A stretch of DNA of 64,000 nucleotides from contig NC_079380.1 of NCBI RefSeq assembly GCF_021018895.1, positions 9,791,736-9,855,735 on the forward strand, in the 5' to 3' direction. Source of the DNA: Seriola aureovittata (lineage: Eukaryota; Chordata; Actinopteri; Carangiformes; Carangidae). A program made the translations under genes and the position numbers. The notes under the pieces were generated by a model. The model saw only the letters and a program-made list of their open reading frames with translations. It was not told the origin of the DNA and did no database searches. Positions 40,560-53,757 of this stretch are shown piece after piece; the stretch's first letter is position 1, and each line of letters opens with the position of its first letter.

Positions 40560-41520
40560 TGTGTCAGTGAATGCCTGCTTGGCTCAGTCTGCGAACATTC
40601 AGGGACAGGCTCGGCAAATGATGAATGTTGTCAGACGAGCAATTCATTTTGGCAACTCGGGTCAGCCAAGGGAATGAATGGCACGATGGTTAGAAATGAT
40701 ATTACCATTTCTTTAATTTCCTGTCAATTTGAGACTTCCACTGTGGTAATATTAGCGAGACTGTTTGTTTTCATTATTGAGACAGAGCCGAATTTAAAAA
40801 GGAAACATTCCTTCTTCTCCAAAATGCAAAGTTTTACCGTTTTGTTGCATCACTTTGCATCTGAATATGGTGACATTTTCGAAATCACCGAGGTCCAGTG
40901 TCAAAGGCCAGCAGAAGACTTGACCTTTGACACCAGAGCAAATAACGTCAGAGCACATAGGTGGAAGTGAAATTTTTTTTTATTCGTAATAAAAAAAACC
41001 TTCCTCCCAAGGATTTCCAGGTAATACTTTATTAGAGTCACACTAAGTGGCAGCTGATTATACTCATCTTCATCCGCATCTTCATCAATTTGATCACACG
41101 CTACATCTCACACAAACCAGATATGTTGAAAAAAGTAAATAAACTGTTATGAGAGATATTAAGTGTCACCTTTCATTTCCATTAACAGCATCAGACTATC
41201 AACGTGCAGTTCAAAGAGGTCTTTGTGAGGCAGATTTGTTTCAAAATCCAGATGATTATAGAAGTGATTACAGGACTCGACATCAGATCTGAATTTAAAA
41301 TCTATGGCTCTCCAACTGTTTTTTTTTTTGTCTCTCTTAATCTACTAATATTTACATCTGAACCTGCAGCTGGCCAGAGAAGAATGAATTTACCTGTGAA
41401 TGAATCATCATTCATTCTGAGCCCGAGTGCCCTGCTCCAATGGAATATACATAAATCCCACAGTAATTTTGGAGTAATTTAAATCTAAATAGCAATGGGC
41501 TGAATAATCAACAAGTAATG
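40560..41520. promoter_or_regulatory. Candidate conserved non-coding / enhancer segment
   Basis: A stretch without recognisable repeats and without coding features, rich in homeodomain-type cores (ttaattt, taatta-like), octamer-like atgcaaag/tttgcat words (near 40825 and 40855) and a paired nuclear-receptor-like inverted repeat (40898-40933). The call rests on composition only. Confidence 0.25.
40898..40933. promoter_or_regulatory. Inverted pair of DR1-like nuclear receptor half-site arrays
   Basis: gtgtcaaaggcca at 40898-40910 and its near-exact reverse complement tgacctttgacac at 40921-40933 (12 of 13 bases), spacer 10. Each arm resembles a DR1 element (RGGTCA-n-AGGTCA) of the HNF4, RXR/PPAR and COUP-TF type. 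Binding is inferred from the motif only. Confidence 0.4.
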
Positions 41521-42593
41521 AGAAGTAAAATTGGTCATCTGTTCACATCTTTCACTATCAGCTTCATCAACAGGCACGGCTGCTCCCATTCATTCCAAAC
41601 AATCATCTTTAGAGGTCAGTCCCTCTTCTCTGCAGTTAATTCTACCAAGAGGCATGAATGTTTCAGTTCATACTGTATTACTCATCACTCCTGAGACAGG
41701 GAGGCCAAATAGCAGCCTTATTAATTTATTCATGTGAGCCGTCTCTTCCTTTCGCAGGCGTAAATGCAAATTCAAGCTTGATTGGGCTTCTAATTGTCAT
41801 TTTGTGGAATGATCAGACTTTAAAAATCAATTTAGATTTAATCAGATTTTAATAACAACAGTGATTCATCAGTAATTTGAAGGAGTTGTGTTTTCATGAT
41901 AAATGAAGATTTTCCAGTTATGCATTAAGGAAGGTGTATTCAGCTAGAAAAGGTATATATATATATAAAAAAACATCAGAAATATTTTTGCTACAGGGGC
42001 AACCCTGAAATTTAAAAGTTCAATACTTGATTGAACTTTTATCTAATCAGGTGTGTTATTAATCTATGAATAGCAGGGGCATCATAGTGGAGCTAATTAC
42101 CGAAGTATACAGAGGTCCCTCAAGAGGCATGAAATTAAGTTTTTATTTTTTTCCTCCAATTTTCACATTATCACGCCAATTAATTAATTATTATTGGCCA
42201 CTAAATCAACACCACAACTGACTGCTCTTTTTATCCAAAACAATATTGTTCATAAATAGCTTTAAACTGCTATTTAGATTGTACCTAGCTACCTAGCAAC
42301 TTTGCCTAGCTTGCAGATAAATAAAGCAGCATTACCTTCCCTTCATATTCTCGTGTTACTGAGGATGTGAGGCAGTGAGCTCATAAAGGGGTTATTAGAA
42401 GATGAATATTAAGCAACTGTTTGCAGCTGTTTACACTGAACATTTGCATGAAACACTACTAGTTAGCACAGTGAAAAGTGAAACTCCAGTGAAATCTGAC
42501 TTACTTGTCTTTTATTATTAAACACTCAGCGCTGACTACCCTGACAGCCATTAAGAATGCATGTGTTTGTTTGTTATTCATTTATTTGCACAT
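41521..42593. other. Gene-free stretch with short inverted repeat
   Basis: No exon recognised. A short TA run is at 41953-41966, and an 11-bp perfect inverted repeat (42013-42023 against 42031-42041, loop of 7) lies in text that may belong to an unassigned repeat. Confidence 0.4.
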
Positions 42594-42735
42594 GGGGGCA
42601 CCCTGGTGGCCTAGGGGTTGAGGTGCTCACCATTAGCGGCAACATCTCTGGGTCCGGCCAGGGCCCTTTGTTGCAAGTCATTCCCCATCTCTGTCTGCTG
42701 TTGGCTATAATAAAGCCATAGAAAATGCCCAAGAA
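42594..42735 (+). mobile_element. tRNA-derived SINE
   Basis: 'gggcaccctggtggcctagg' with 'ggttgaggtgc' forms a tRNA-like A box, and 'gggtccggccagggccc' about 45 bases later forms a B-box-like region. They are followed by the tRNA-unrelated body 'tttgttgcaagtcattcccc' and 'ataaagccatagaaaatgcc', as in a SINE family I know from percomorph fish. Probably a promoter-decayed copy. Confidence 0.75.
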
Positions 42736-43001
42736 ATGATCAAAGAGAAAGAGACAGTTATCTGTACATGCATGAGAGCTGATGTATTAAAGTGGGCCCA
42801 CTGAGACCTCATATGCACAGAGCCCAAATTTTCATGCTACACCCCTGCAGACTGGATTCACTGGACTGCAAGAACAACTATGCACGTCACACTGCAGACA
42901 GTGTTATATCTATCGCATATCGGCAAGAACTATACTGTGAATCCCTATATAGATTCCTTTGACATCAAATATATGACTTGTGTGTCTGACAGAAACATCC
43001 T
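42736..43001. other. Spacer downstream of MRM2
   Basis: Short unassigned segment between the SINE and the possible MRM2 polyadenylation signal. Nothing recognised. Confidence 0.35.
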
Positions 43002-43007
43002 TTTATT
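43002..43007 (-). terminator. Candidate MRM2 polyadenylation signal (AATAAA)
   Basis: tttatt on the plus strand gives AATAAA on the minus strand, about 745 bases beyond the MRM2 stop. A nearer variant signal may be used instead. Confidence 0.35.
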
Positions 43008-43750
43008 TCATTAGCAGTGGTTCCAAACTCACAACAGAACAGAATCGCAGACACAAACAAAATAAATAGCCCTTCTCCAAAGTGTTCAGCACAGTGATTT
43101 AAAGAAGAATCTTAAAATCTGTCTACTGGCCTGAAAATATTTTCCCAGGAAATGGCCATCTCTCCACTGTCAGAGAGCAGAGCCCAGCAACACTCGCAGC
43201 GTGCCAAGCTCCAGCATCATCCCACTTCCCATTAGTCATGCTGTATGTGACTCTTATGTATTAGGTTTTCCCTTCATAAACTCTGAATGAGAGAATGATT
43301 ACATATTTCTACATGGCTGGCAGTGCAAATTATTAGCATAAGCAGCACTGGTAAATGACTTTCTGTAACAAAGCAAATAGCAAACTGAGTGTGTAGAACA
43401 AACACTGTGGGGCAAACAATAACTTCAGAGAAAACACAGCATCGGGCTCTTGAGGAATATCACACCGATGATTCTTGCATAGGCTTACATATTACTGATT
43501 CACTGATGCTACTGTGTTAAGTTTGCTGGGATGAAAATCAACACCAGCAGCATTTGATGTGCCTTTGCCTGGAGCCGCGAGCCTTCACCGATGCCTCAAC
43601 AGTGCCACCTTTTGATCAAAGGTATTAAGTGAGGCCTCATCCTCAAGATCAGACTGATCAAAAACACAGTGGGGCACTTTTTGTGAATCTCAACAGAATA
43701 TTCAAATTTCATTTTAGGATACACACAAGGGAAATAAAAGACAGCTACCA

Positions 43751-46719
<2,969 letters not shown>

Positions 46720-47119
46720 TCAGGGTCATGTGTACGGGACGATGAACTGCGCTTGCGTGGAAGTGCAATTCGCCATTGCTAAGTCACGTATTACAACACA
46801 CAGACAACAATAGTTCCTACCTGGGACAGCAGTGTCTTTCAGCTCAGTAGGCTATCAGACAACAGTGTAGTATAGTCCCTGCATGCCGTTTCTATTAAGG
46901 CCCCTACACTTTATAAAAACATACCAGACGTAGCAGCACTTCTTTTAAATCAATTTTGAAAATGCCTTTTTTCATATAATATATACATTTTGCCATTCCT
47001 TCCAATACATTTTATGTTTGTTTTCATGTATGTATGTTTTAATCTTTATCAAGAATGCTTTTTATTTCGAAATATTTATGTATAATATGATAGTTGTTTC
47101 TGTTTCCTACCTCTTTAAA

Positions 47120-47215
47120 CAGTTTTTTGTACTGCTATAACATGTGAATTTCCTATCTGGAAATCAAATCCATCCTATCCTATCTTATGATCTTATCTTA
47201 TCCGATCATATTTTG
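47120..47215 (+). repeat. LINE-like 3' tail with TATCC/TATCT repeats
   Basis: 'gtactgctataacatgtgaa' followed by 'tttcc' and repeats of atcctatcc/atcttatctt resembles the 3' end of a fish LINE (tgctgtaacaagtgaatttcc...aataaagtctatcttatct). Only the tail is present. Confidence 0.55.
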
Positions 47216-47289
47216 TTTTATCCAATTTAATGCAGTTGTAGTAATTTCTGCGTATTATTGCTTTTAATGCAATAAAGCCCTTTGTAAAT

Positions 47290-47334
47290 TATTATTATTA
47301 TTATTACTATTATCATTATTATTATTATTATCAT
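47290..47334. repeat. (ATT)n microsatellite
   Basis: An imperfect run of about 15 ATT units with two C substitutions. Confidence 0.93.
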
Positions 47335-47485
47335 TGAATAAAGTGAGTTGAGTGGTTTAAATTGATTTACACGTCGGTACATTAAACCGCTGCGGTTTCT
47401 AGTCGAACATATTTAAGGGTGACACATCCAGCTGATCTTTAAAACAAATGATGGCACTCGCGGTTTCAGTCTGTCATCGCTCAGA

Positions 47486-47521
47486 CCAATCCACGCTCTT
47501 AAATATCAGCACATCACGTGA
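47486..47521 (+). promoter_or_regulatory. CCAAT box and TCACGTGA E-box upstream of NUDT1
   Basis: ccaat at 47486-47490 and the perfect palindrome tcacgtga at 47514-47521 lie 258-293 bases before the NUDT1 start codon, just ahead of the probable first exon. TCACGTGA is bound by USF and the MITF/TFE family. Confidence 0.4.
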
Positions 47522-47529
47522 GGACGTCT

Positions 47530-47654
47530 GCAGCGGTTCACGCGGGACTCTTTCAACGTGCACTGTTCTCATACAATTACATATTATTCATTCTGTCTTT
47601 ATTCAGTATTTGTTTTTGCGCTTTTCAACAGTTTATAGGGCAGAAATCGCTCAG
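47530..47654 (+). other. nudt1: Probable NUDT1 5' untranslated exon
   Basis: A donor-like ctcag|gtaacg at 47654/47655 pairs with the acceptor catatag at 47773, giving a 119-bp intron before the coding exon. The 5' limit is a guess from the promoter motifs. An alternative donor, aag|gtagtg, lies at 47714/47715. Confidence 0.4.
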
Positions 47655-47778
47655 GTAACGATGTTAACGCAGAGGTGACTTATAATTGTAGAGCTGGAAG
47701 CTAATGTTGCTTAAGGTAGTGTTTACACTGTGTTTATGTCACGTCATATTTCCTAACTTCCTCTCTCATATAGGTGAG

Positions 47779-47930
47779 ATGTTGACCTCTAAGCTGCTGA
47801 CCCTGGTGCTGGTGGTCCAGCCGGGCAGGGTGTTGCTGGGCATGAAGAAGAGAGGATTTGGGGTTGGCAAGTGGAACGGGTTTGGGGGCAAAGTTCAGCC
47901 CGGAGAAACAATTGAAGATGCTGCAAGAAG
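47779..47930 (+). CDS. nudt1: NUDT1 coding exon 1
   Basis: Residues 1-50 plus two bases of codon 51. Acceptor catatag|gtgagATG and donor gcaag|aag-type end 'gaag|gtaaat' at 47930/47931 (phase 2). Contains F27, N33 and the first half of the Nudix box. Confidence 0.96.
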
Positions 47931-49506
47931 GTAAATTCAGTTCCCTTCATGTTAAGGTATCTGCCTTCCCTTGCAGTTTTTTCTACTTTTTTTTTTTTTT
48001 TTTTAAATATATGTATTTTAGTGATTGTGTAAGCCACAGGGATGCTTGTCTTTCACTATACACAAGGTTTTTCAATGTGATGCAAATTAATTCAGAGGAA
48101 GGTGAGGTACTGAGCAGAGAAGGGGTGAGGATTACAACTGAAACGATAAGTAGATTAATCGACTTGATCAAGTGAAAAATAATCAGCAACTATTTTGATA
48201 ATAGATTTACTGTTTCAGTCATTTTTCAAGCAGAATGAGTGAAAATGTCATATTGTCTGATTCTAGATAATCAGATAATATGATTTCCTCCTTTTCTATG
48301 TCAGGTGTAATTGTAAACTGAATATTGGGGATTTTTGGTCTGTTGGGCAAACAAAACAAGATGTCACCTTCAACTCAGCAAATTCTTTTTGACAACTTTT
48401 GAGGTTTCATACTCTGAACAATAAATTGATTTAAATTATTTCACAATCCATTTTTCAGCTCCACGAGGCATATTATTTCATCAAATCACAGGTCATCAAT
48501 CAGAGTTTTGTATTGAATTATATCACGCCATTGGAAATATAATACACTTATTACTAAAAACTGCATAAACCAAGATCTGTTTGGGCATTTGAAATCAAAC
48601 AATGTGTGTATTTTTCATGTAAGAGCAGAAGCAATAAAAGTTTTGTGTGCAAGTGTTAAGTGGAAAGGCTGTTTTGTGAGTTTGTGTAGTTTGTAAGCTT
48701 GATAAAATAAGTTAATGTTGAGTCTGGACAATGTGCGATCAGTCAGCAGCAGGAAGTTTGCTCCAAAGCTCGAGGAAGGAAGCCCTGGAGGCAATCAGGC
48801 CCATTCCTGAGCTGCTTTCTCTCAAATGTGAAAAAGAGACCTGCTCTGCGGAAACTATATTGGAAGGGTAAATAATATCAAGATTATGTTGGTTACACTT
48901 TGGAACAAAAGCATCCGGGACAGTCAGTGTATCAGTAAAAATACTTAACGTTGTGATTGCTGCGTTAGCTGTTAGTTTGATTGAAACAACCAAAGGAAAT
49001 GTTTTAAATCAAGGACTGTGACTGAAAACATTTAGACAGACTCCACTGGGTCAAATCTTTTGAGCTATGTCACTATGTTACTTAGGTATGTTATCATATT
49101 GTTTACAATATTTAACTTTGCTTCTTTTGCGTGAGAGTGACATAGTAAAAAGGGAAACAACAAATAAGAAACAAGAACTTGCTTCATAGATACTTGAGAG
49201 TGGGGCTTTCCACACTGAGAGTGTACAGTATGTGGTTGGAAATCAACACTGAGCATTGACTACAGATATTTGTCCTTGAATGCACCATGTGGCAGGCAGA
49301 TTTTCTTTTTTTTAAATCTGGGTAGTTATATTGTGACACTGGCTTTCATATGGGGGGGGGGGGGTTTCAACTTCATCTCACTGTCTTCATCAGCGAATGT
49401 AGCTGACTCAGTGGGAAAATTATTTTCTGTCTCTTTGGGTGGTCTGCACAAATAGATACTCTGTCTGGGAAACACTGATATCATGATTTCACCCTCTATG
49501 CTCGCT

Positions 49507-49560
<54 letters not shown>

Positions 49561-51904
49561 TTATTTTTGAAATACTCATAATCAAAAATTTATTTGATGT
49601 TTTCATTTTTCAGAGAGCTGCAGGAAGAAAGTGGCCTCACGGTGGATGCTCTCGAGAAGGTCGGAAATATCAAATTTGAGTTTGTCGGAGAAACACAGCT
49701 ACTTGACGTCCACGTTTTCAGAGCTGATACCTATAATGGAGATCCAACAGAGTCAGATGGTATGATTTCTACTGCGCCACACTGAACTGTGGGTAGTGTT
49801 AAAGGATTATTCCTGTGATCTATGTCCTTATGAAACTGATTACCGTTGTGTAATAATCAGAGGAATTCCGGGGAGGTAAGAGGAAGCAGGAGGTGGGGAG
49901 GGGTCTTACTCTCCAAAATAAAACTTCATTGAAACAGCTATGTTCTACACACAGTATATATACACAACTATAGCCTCAAAAATAAATAGAAGGTAAAGCT
50001 AGATTTGACAAAACTTGCCACTTGTTGCCATAATAAAAAATATCCATGAATTTGGAGGTGAAGGGGAACTTTATGATTTTGTTGTACATAATTCCACGTA
50101 AATGATGTGTCTAAAAAAAACTTTAATTCTGCAAATATTTTCTCTTTTTACTTTTGGTTCCTCTTAATCTTGACTTCCTTTCATGTTGTCTCAAAGCGAG
50201 TCCAGACTTCATGGCAAATAACTTTGATTTCCACTGAAAACAGGTTGAAATGTAATTACAGTTTTTTTCACTTTTATCAAGAAAATAAGATGTGAAGGAT
50301 TCAATTAAAGACTAAAATTATACAGACGTGCTTGTGAACAAAGTACTAATATACTGTATACTAGCAAAGGGGGAGAATCTGTAAGTGTGCTCTCAGTGGT
50401 GAAGTAAAAAAAATAATAAAGTAAAAAAAAATACTGTAAATACACAGAGAACATGTCAGCAGAGGGAACATTGCAGAGACCCTGAACTGATCTATGTTTC
50501 CTGAGAATTTAGTCAAGGTCAACTGGGTGAAGTTTACAGACGGCAAAAAGCAAACCACAACTCGTGGAGGATTCAGAAATCAGCTGTGAGCCAGAGACTC
50601 CGGAGGGAAACAGAATGAGTCAAACAGCCAGTGAAATAAGAGGAGTTTAGGAGTTTAATGAAGTATCAGGTTTAATTCAGAAGCAGTCTGGGCAACTGAT
50701 TTTTGAGACTTTTGAGAAATAAGAAATCACACATTTATTTACTCATACGTTGCAAGTGCAGGGAAAGCCAGAGTTGAAATATAGTATCTTTTATCTTTAG
50801 GGAAAAACTAAATTTCATCCATGATTTATTTGTTCATATACAAGTCGGCATTCAAACTTAAAGGGAAGGTTTGCATTTTTTGAAGTCTGTTTTAAAACAA
50901 TGCTCACATGCCCATATGTACTGTTCTGTATATCGAGAGAATGATTGGTTATTGGTGAATAAATTCCTTCTGAGCACAATTTATATGTAAGAGACGGGGG
51001 ACACGTAATTATAAATTTAAGTCCAAATGAGCATTTATAAGACTGAGTGAGACAAATCAAGTGGCAAAGTTTTTCTTAGCACAGCGTTCTTTTTGTGACT
51101 CTTCCTTCACCATAGCTCATCAGGGGAATGCAATGAGGAATTTTTGTACAAAAATGACAGTAAGTTCATTAGATAACCCACTTGGATTTGTGTAACTCAG
51201 ACTCGCATTAGCTTCAGATGAACTTTGACAGGCCTTTTTATTTTTTCCGCACATAATGACAATAGTGGATTTTGTCCCCTATCTCTTGCATTGGTGTTGA
51301 GCTAAACAGAAAGAATCTTCAATGTACTTATGAACTTGGGGATATTGTTTTAGGAAAGACTTCAGAAAACACCAACCTTTACTTCAACTGAATTGGAAGT
51401 GTTTTTTTTGTTTTTTTTTCATTTTCAATTTAAAAGCACATTCACACATAGAACAGATAAGATAAAGCAGGAAAGGAGTCTGGAATTGCTGTTATCTGCA
51501 CTGCATTAATAACGAAGACTGTCAGCAACTTATTACTTACTAATTTATAAGTCCTAATGCAACTTCATTTGATTCAGTTATCATTGCCACTATGCACTGG
51601 ACGGTGATGGCTCAGAAATAACTCAGATAAGTGATAAACTCAGTGAATCTGAGTAACGTTACAAGGCAGGTGATAAAAATGTGTTTCACTCTTGTAAGGT
51701 CGACTAATTTTTTGTCTCTCTGCTGTTCTAGAAATGAGGCCTCAGTGGTTTGAATGTGACCAAATCCCTTTCAGTCAAATGTGGGCTGACGATATTCTGT
51801 GGTTCCCTTTGATGCTGCAGAAGAAGAAGTTTGTTGGATACTTTAAGTTCCAGGGTCACGACGTGATTCTCAGCCACAAACTGGAAGAGGTAGAGGAGCT
51901 CTGA
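47779..51904 (+). CDS. nudt1: NUDT1 (MTH1), oxidised purine nucleoside triphosphatase
   Basis: Hydrolyses 8-oxo-dGTP, 2-OH-dATP and related oxidised purine nucleotides to monophosphates, keeping them out of DNA; cytosolic and mitochondrial in vertebrates. Spliced from join(47779-47930, 49614-49759, 51732-51904), 156 aa, exactly the human p18 length. The Nudix box spans G37-L59 (R51-E52-L-x-E55-E56-x-G58). Pocket residues of human MTH1 are all present: F27, N33, F72, W117, D119 and D120. The C-terminal KKKFxGYFKFQG block is intact. The ATG at 47779 has G at -3. Two phased introns contain microsatellites and a hAT-like insertion. Converges with SNX8. Identity is firm; activity is inferred from the family. 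Confidence 0.98.
48135..48480 (-). mobile_element. hAT-like non-autonomous element, 'gattaatcg' family, copy 4 (NUDT1 intron)
   Basis: 'aactgaaacgataagtagat' with 'taatcgactt', then 'aataatcagcaactattttg', 'tgtttcagtcatttttcaag', 'aaactgaatattggggattt' and 'ggtctgttgggcaaacaaaa'. This is the family order in reverse orientation. The 3' part is diverged. Confidence 0.65.
49351..49363 (+). repeat. G homopolymer run
   Basis: About a dozen consecutive G residues in NUDT1 intron, a likely length-variable and error-prone site. Confidence 0.85.
49511..49559 (+). repeat. (GT)n-(GA)n compound microsatellite next to NUDT1 exon 2 acceptor
   Basis: Sixteen GT units (49511-49542) joined to about eight GA units (49543-49559), ending 54 bases before the splice acceptor at 49613. 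Confidence 0.95.
49614..49759 (+). CDS. nudt1: NUDT1 coding exon 2
   Basis: Acceptor tttttcag|agagctg and donor cagatg|gtatga. Residues 51-99 plus one base. Completes the Nudix box and carries the F72-E-F-V-G-E core. Confidence 0.97.
51732..51904 (+). CDS. nudt1: NUDT1 coding exon 3 (last)
   Basis: Acceptor tgttctag|aaatgagg. Residues 100-156 with W117, D119 and D120 of the substrate pocket. Stop TGA at 51902-51904. Confidence 0.97.
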
Positions 51905-52282
51905 GATCACCCGGCTGTTGCTGAGGTTGTTTATGACTGGGCCTAAATACAAAACATCAACCTTAAAAATTTTGATATGAACTACCAATATCCCACTGTT
52001 CAATGTTCTTGTCCGGTTTCATTTGTGGGAGGACATTAGATCCTGAGGACCTTAAAGAACCATGTTGACTGTACAGTGTTTACATGTAATTTAACATCAG
52101 GATAAAACTTTTTATTCTTTGTCTGTTTTCATCACAAACATTACCAGCTGAATATTTTGTATACACCTTACATAAAACAAAATCAAAGCAGCTTTGTACT
52201 GAAAAAAAATGTTTTCAATTCAATTATTTTATTTCTCAGGATAACTGATTTAACAGCATTCAGCAAAGATTTTCTTTTCTTT

Positions 52283-52288
52283 AATAAA
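52283..52288 (+). terminator. NUDT1 polyadenylation signal candidate 1
   Basis: aataaa 379 bases after the stop codon. A second copy lies at 52388-52393. Confidence 0.5.
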
Positions 52289-52387
52289 ATATTTACAATA
52301 TCTACAGTAATAATTTTATTGGGTTTCATTTTCTGTGCTAATTCCCAAAACATTTGTGTTGCCAAAACAAAGTATCAACAGTTTCTT

Positions 52388-52393
52388 AATAAA
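52388..52393 (+). terminator. NUDT1 polyadenylation signal candidate 2
   Basis: aataaa in 'cttaataaaatac', 484 bases after the stop codon; an alternative to 52283. Confidence 0.4.
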
Positions 52394-53235
52394 ATACCTA
52401 TAAATGGCATCCTTGATTTCCACACAGTCACTTCGGGATGTGATGAGATGAAATCAGCTGGTGACAATTTTTTAGGTAACTTATGAAATGAACAAAAATG
52501 TAAAATGTTCCTTCTTATTCTTTTTTTTAGAAAAATATATCATGTTCTGATAAACTATATGTGCACAGTCACACGTGCATCATTTTTTCCATGCCAAATA
52601 TCATATATGGAAAAGGAGTTTAACAACATCCACATTGTGTTTGTCCTCACACACACAATTACACAAATTCAAACTGATATCTGCAACTGTGAAGAACAGT
52701 CCTCATGTATGGAGTAAAACGGTAAGATTTTCTGCTGAAATTAAAGACATAAGGTGTTAATCATAGAAGTTCTATCATACATGTGTATATTTAAGTGAAT
52801 TTATAATATTTATCTTTGGTAGTTAATCAGTAGCTTATAGTGTTTTAATTACTGACATATTATGCCACTAGTGCTGGAGGTCATCATTTTATCAATACAT
52901 CTCAAATCTCTGCCCTTTGTAGTATCCTACAATTTGAGCTCAGGCTTTTCAAGAAAATAGCTTATAAAATAAAAGGGAGTCTTGCAAACAGTTAAAGCAA
53001 TGAAAGCAAAGATATTTCTCTACATAAAAGTAAACCATAAGAAATAGCACACTTATACTTAAAAAATATAAAGTATGCTACTACACATCCTTATGAACTA
53101 AAATCTGTATCAAAAATACATTGGTCTAAAGTTATTCAGTAAGTAAAACCAAAAAGTTTGTGACTAGAGGATTTAAAATAATCCCTTCCTTTAATAAAGT
53201 CCTTTAATAAAGTAAAACTTTCTCTCCCTCTCAAT
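52394..53235. other. NUDT1-SNX8 convergent spacer
   Basis: AT-rich spacer between the 3' ends of the convergent genes. Open frames of up to 70 codons are random-looking. No repeat recognised. Confidence 0.45.
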
Positions 53236-53241
53236 TTTATT
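53236..53241 (-). terminator. Candidate SNX8 polyadenylation signal (AATAAA)
   Basis: tttatt on plus reads AATAAA on minus, about 440 bases past the SNX8 stop. Confidence 0.45.
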
Positions 53242-53676
53242 TTAGTGTATAAAACTTTTGAAAAGTTTCAGTTAATAGCAGGTGCTTTATCAGAGGAGCT
53301 GGAATGTATGAAAATACTGTCATCCTTCTTTTGTCCCTTGTAAAATAACACCTGAGAGGGTTTTTCTTCCTTGTTGGCGGCTGTAAAAGTTGACTTGGAG
53401 ATTATAAAAGGACATTATACCCTCATCAGGCAGACCATAAAATGACCCATGAGCAACACTGTCCCGTTAAAGGTTGCATGGTTGATGGTCAAATCCCAAA
53501 AGTGAAAATCCTCTCACTGAATGGAATGTGTATTGTGTTATAGAAGATGTAGTACAATGAAAAATAGTTGTGCAATAAACTTTTTTTTTTCTTTGCTTTA
53601 GCTCACAGAGCAAGTTATTTTCCAGTTTGTAATCCTCATCAGCGGCAGTGTTTCTCCTTTGCAGATCCCTTAGGTT

Positions 53677-53757
53677 TTAGATGGGGGTTTTCAATCCATT
53701 ATTACCACCAAAGAGACATCCAAGCTTTGGCTGGAGTTCATTCCACACCTCTCCCAT
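53677..53757 (-). CDS. snx8: SNX8 coding exon 13 (last)
   Basis: Acceptor tttttccag|atggga. Residues 491-516 (V-W-N-E-L-Q-P-K-L-G-C-L-F then a short tail ending T-P-I) and TAA at 53677-53679. The tail appears shorter than in mammals, which as I recall continue with a proline-rich end. Confidence 0.88.
   Translation of the reverse strand: MGEVWNELQPKLGCLFGGNNGLKTPI

Noticed and set aside
42594..42735. A functional tRNA gene
   Set aside because: The A/B-box-like text is followed by a SINE body and an ataaagcc tail, and no cloverleaf with a proper acceptor stem is apparent.
1..43000. Exons of MAD1L1 expected from human gene order
   Set aside because: No coiled-coil exon resembling MAD1 was recognised on the minus strand. 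Short exons could be missed by eye, so this is absence of evidence only.
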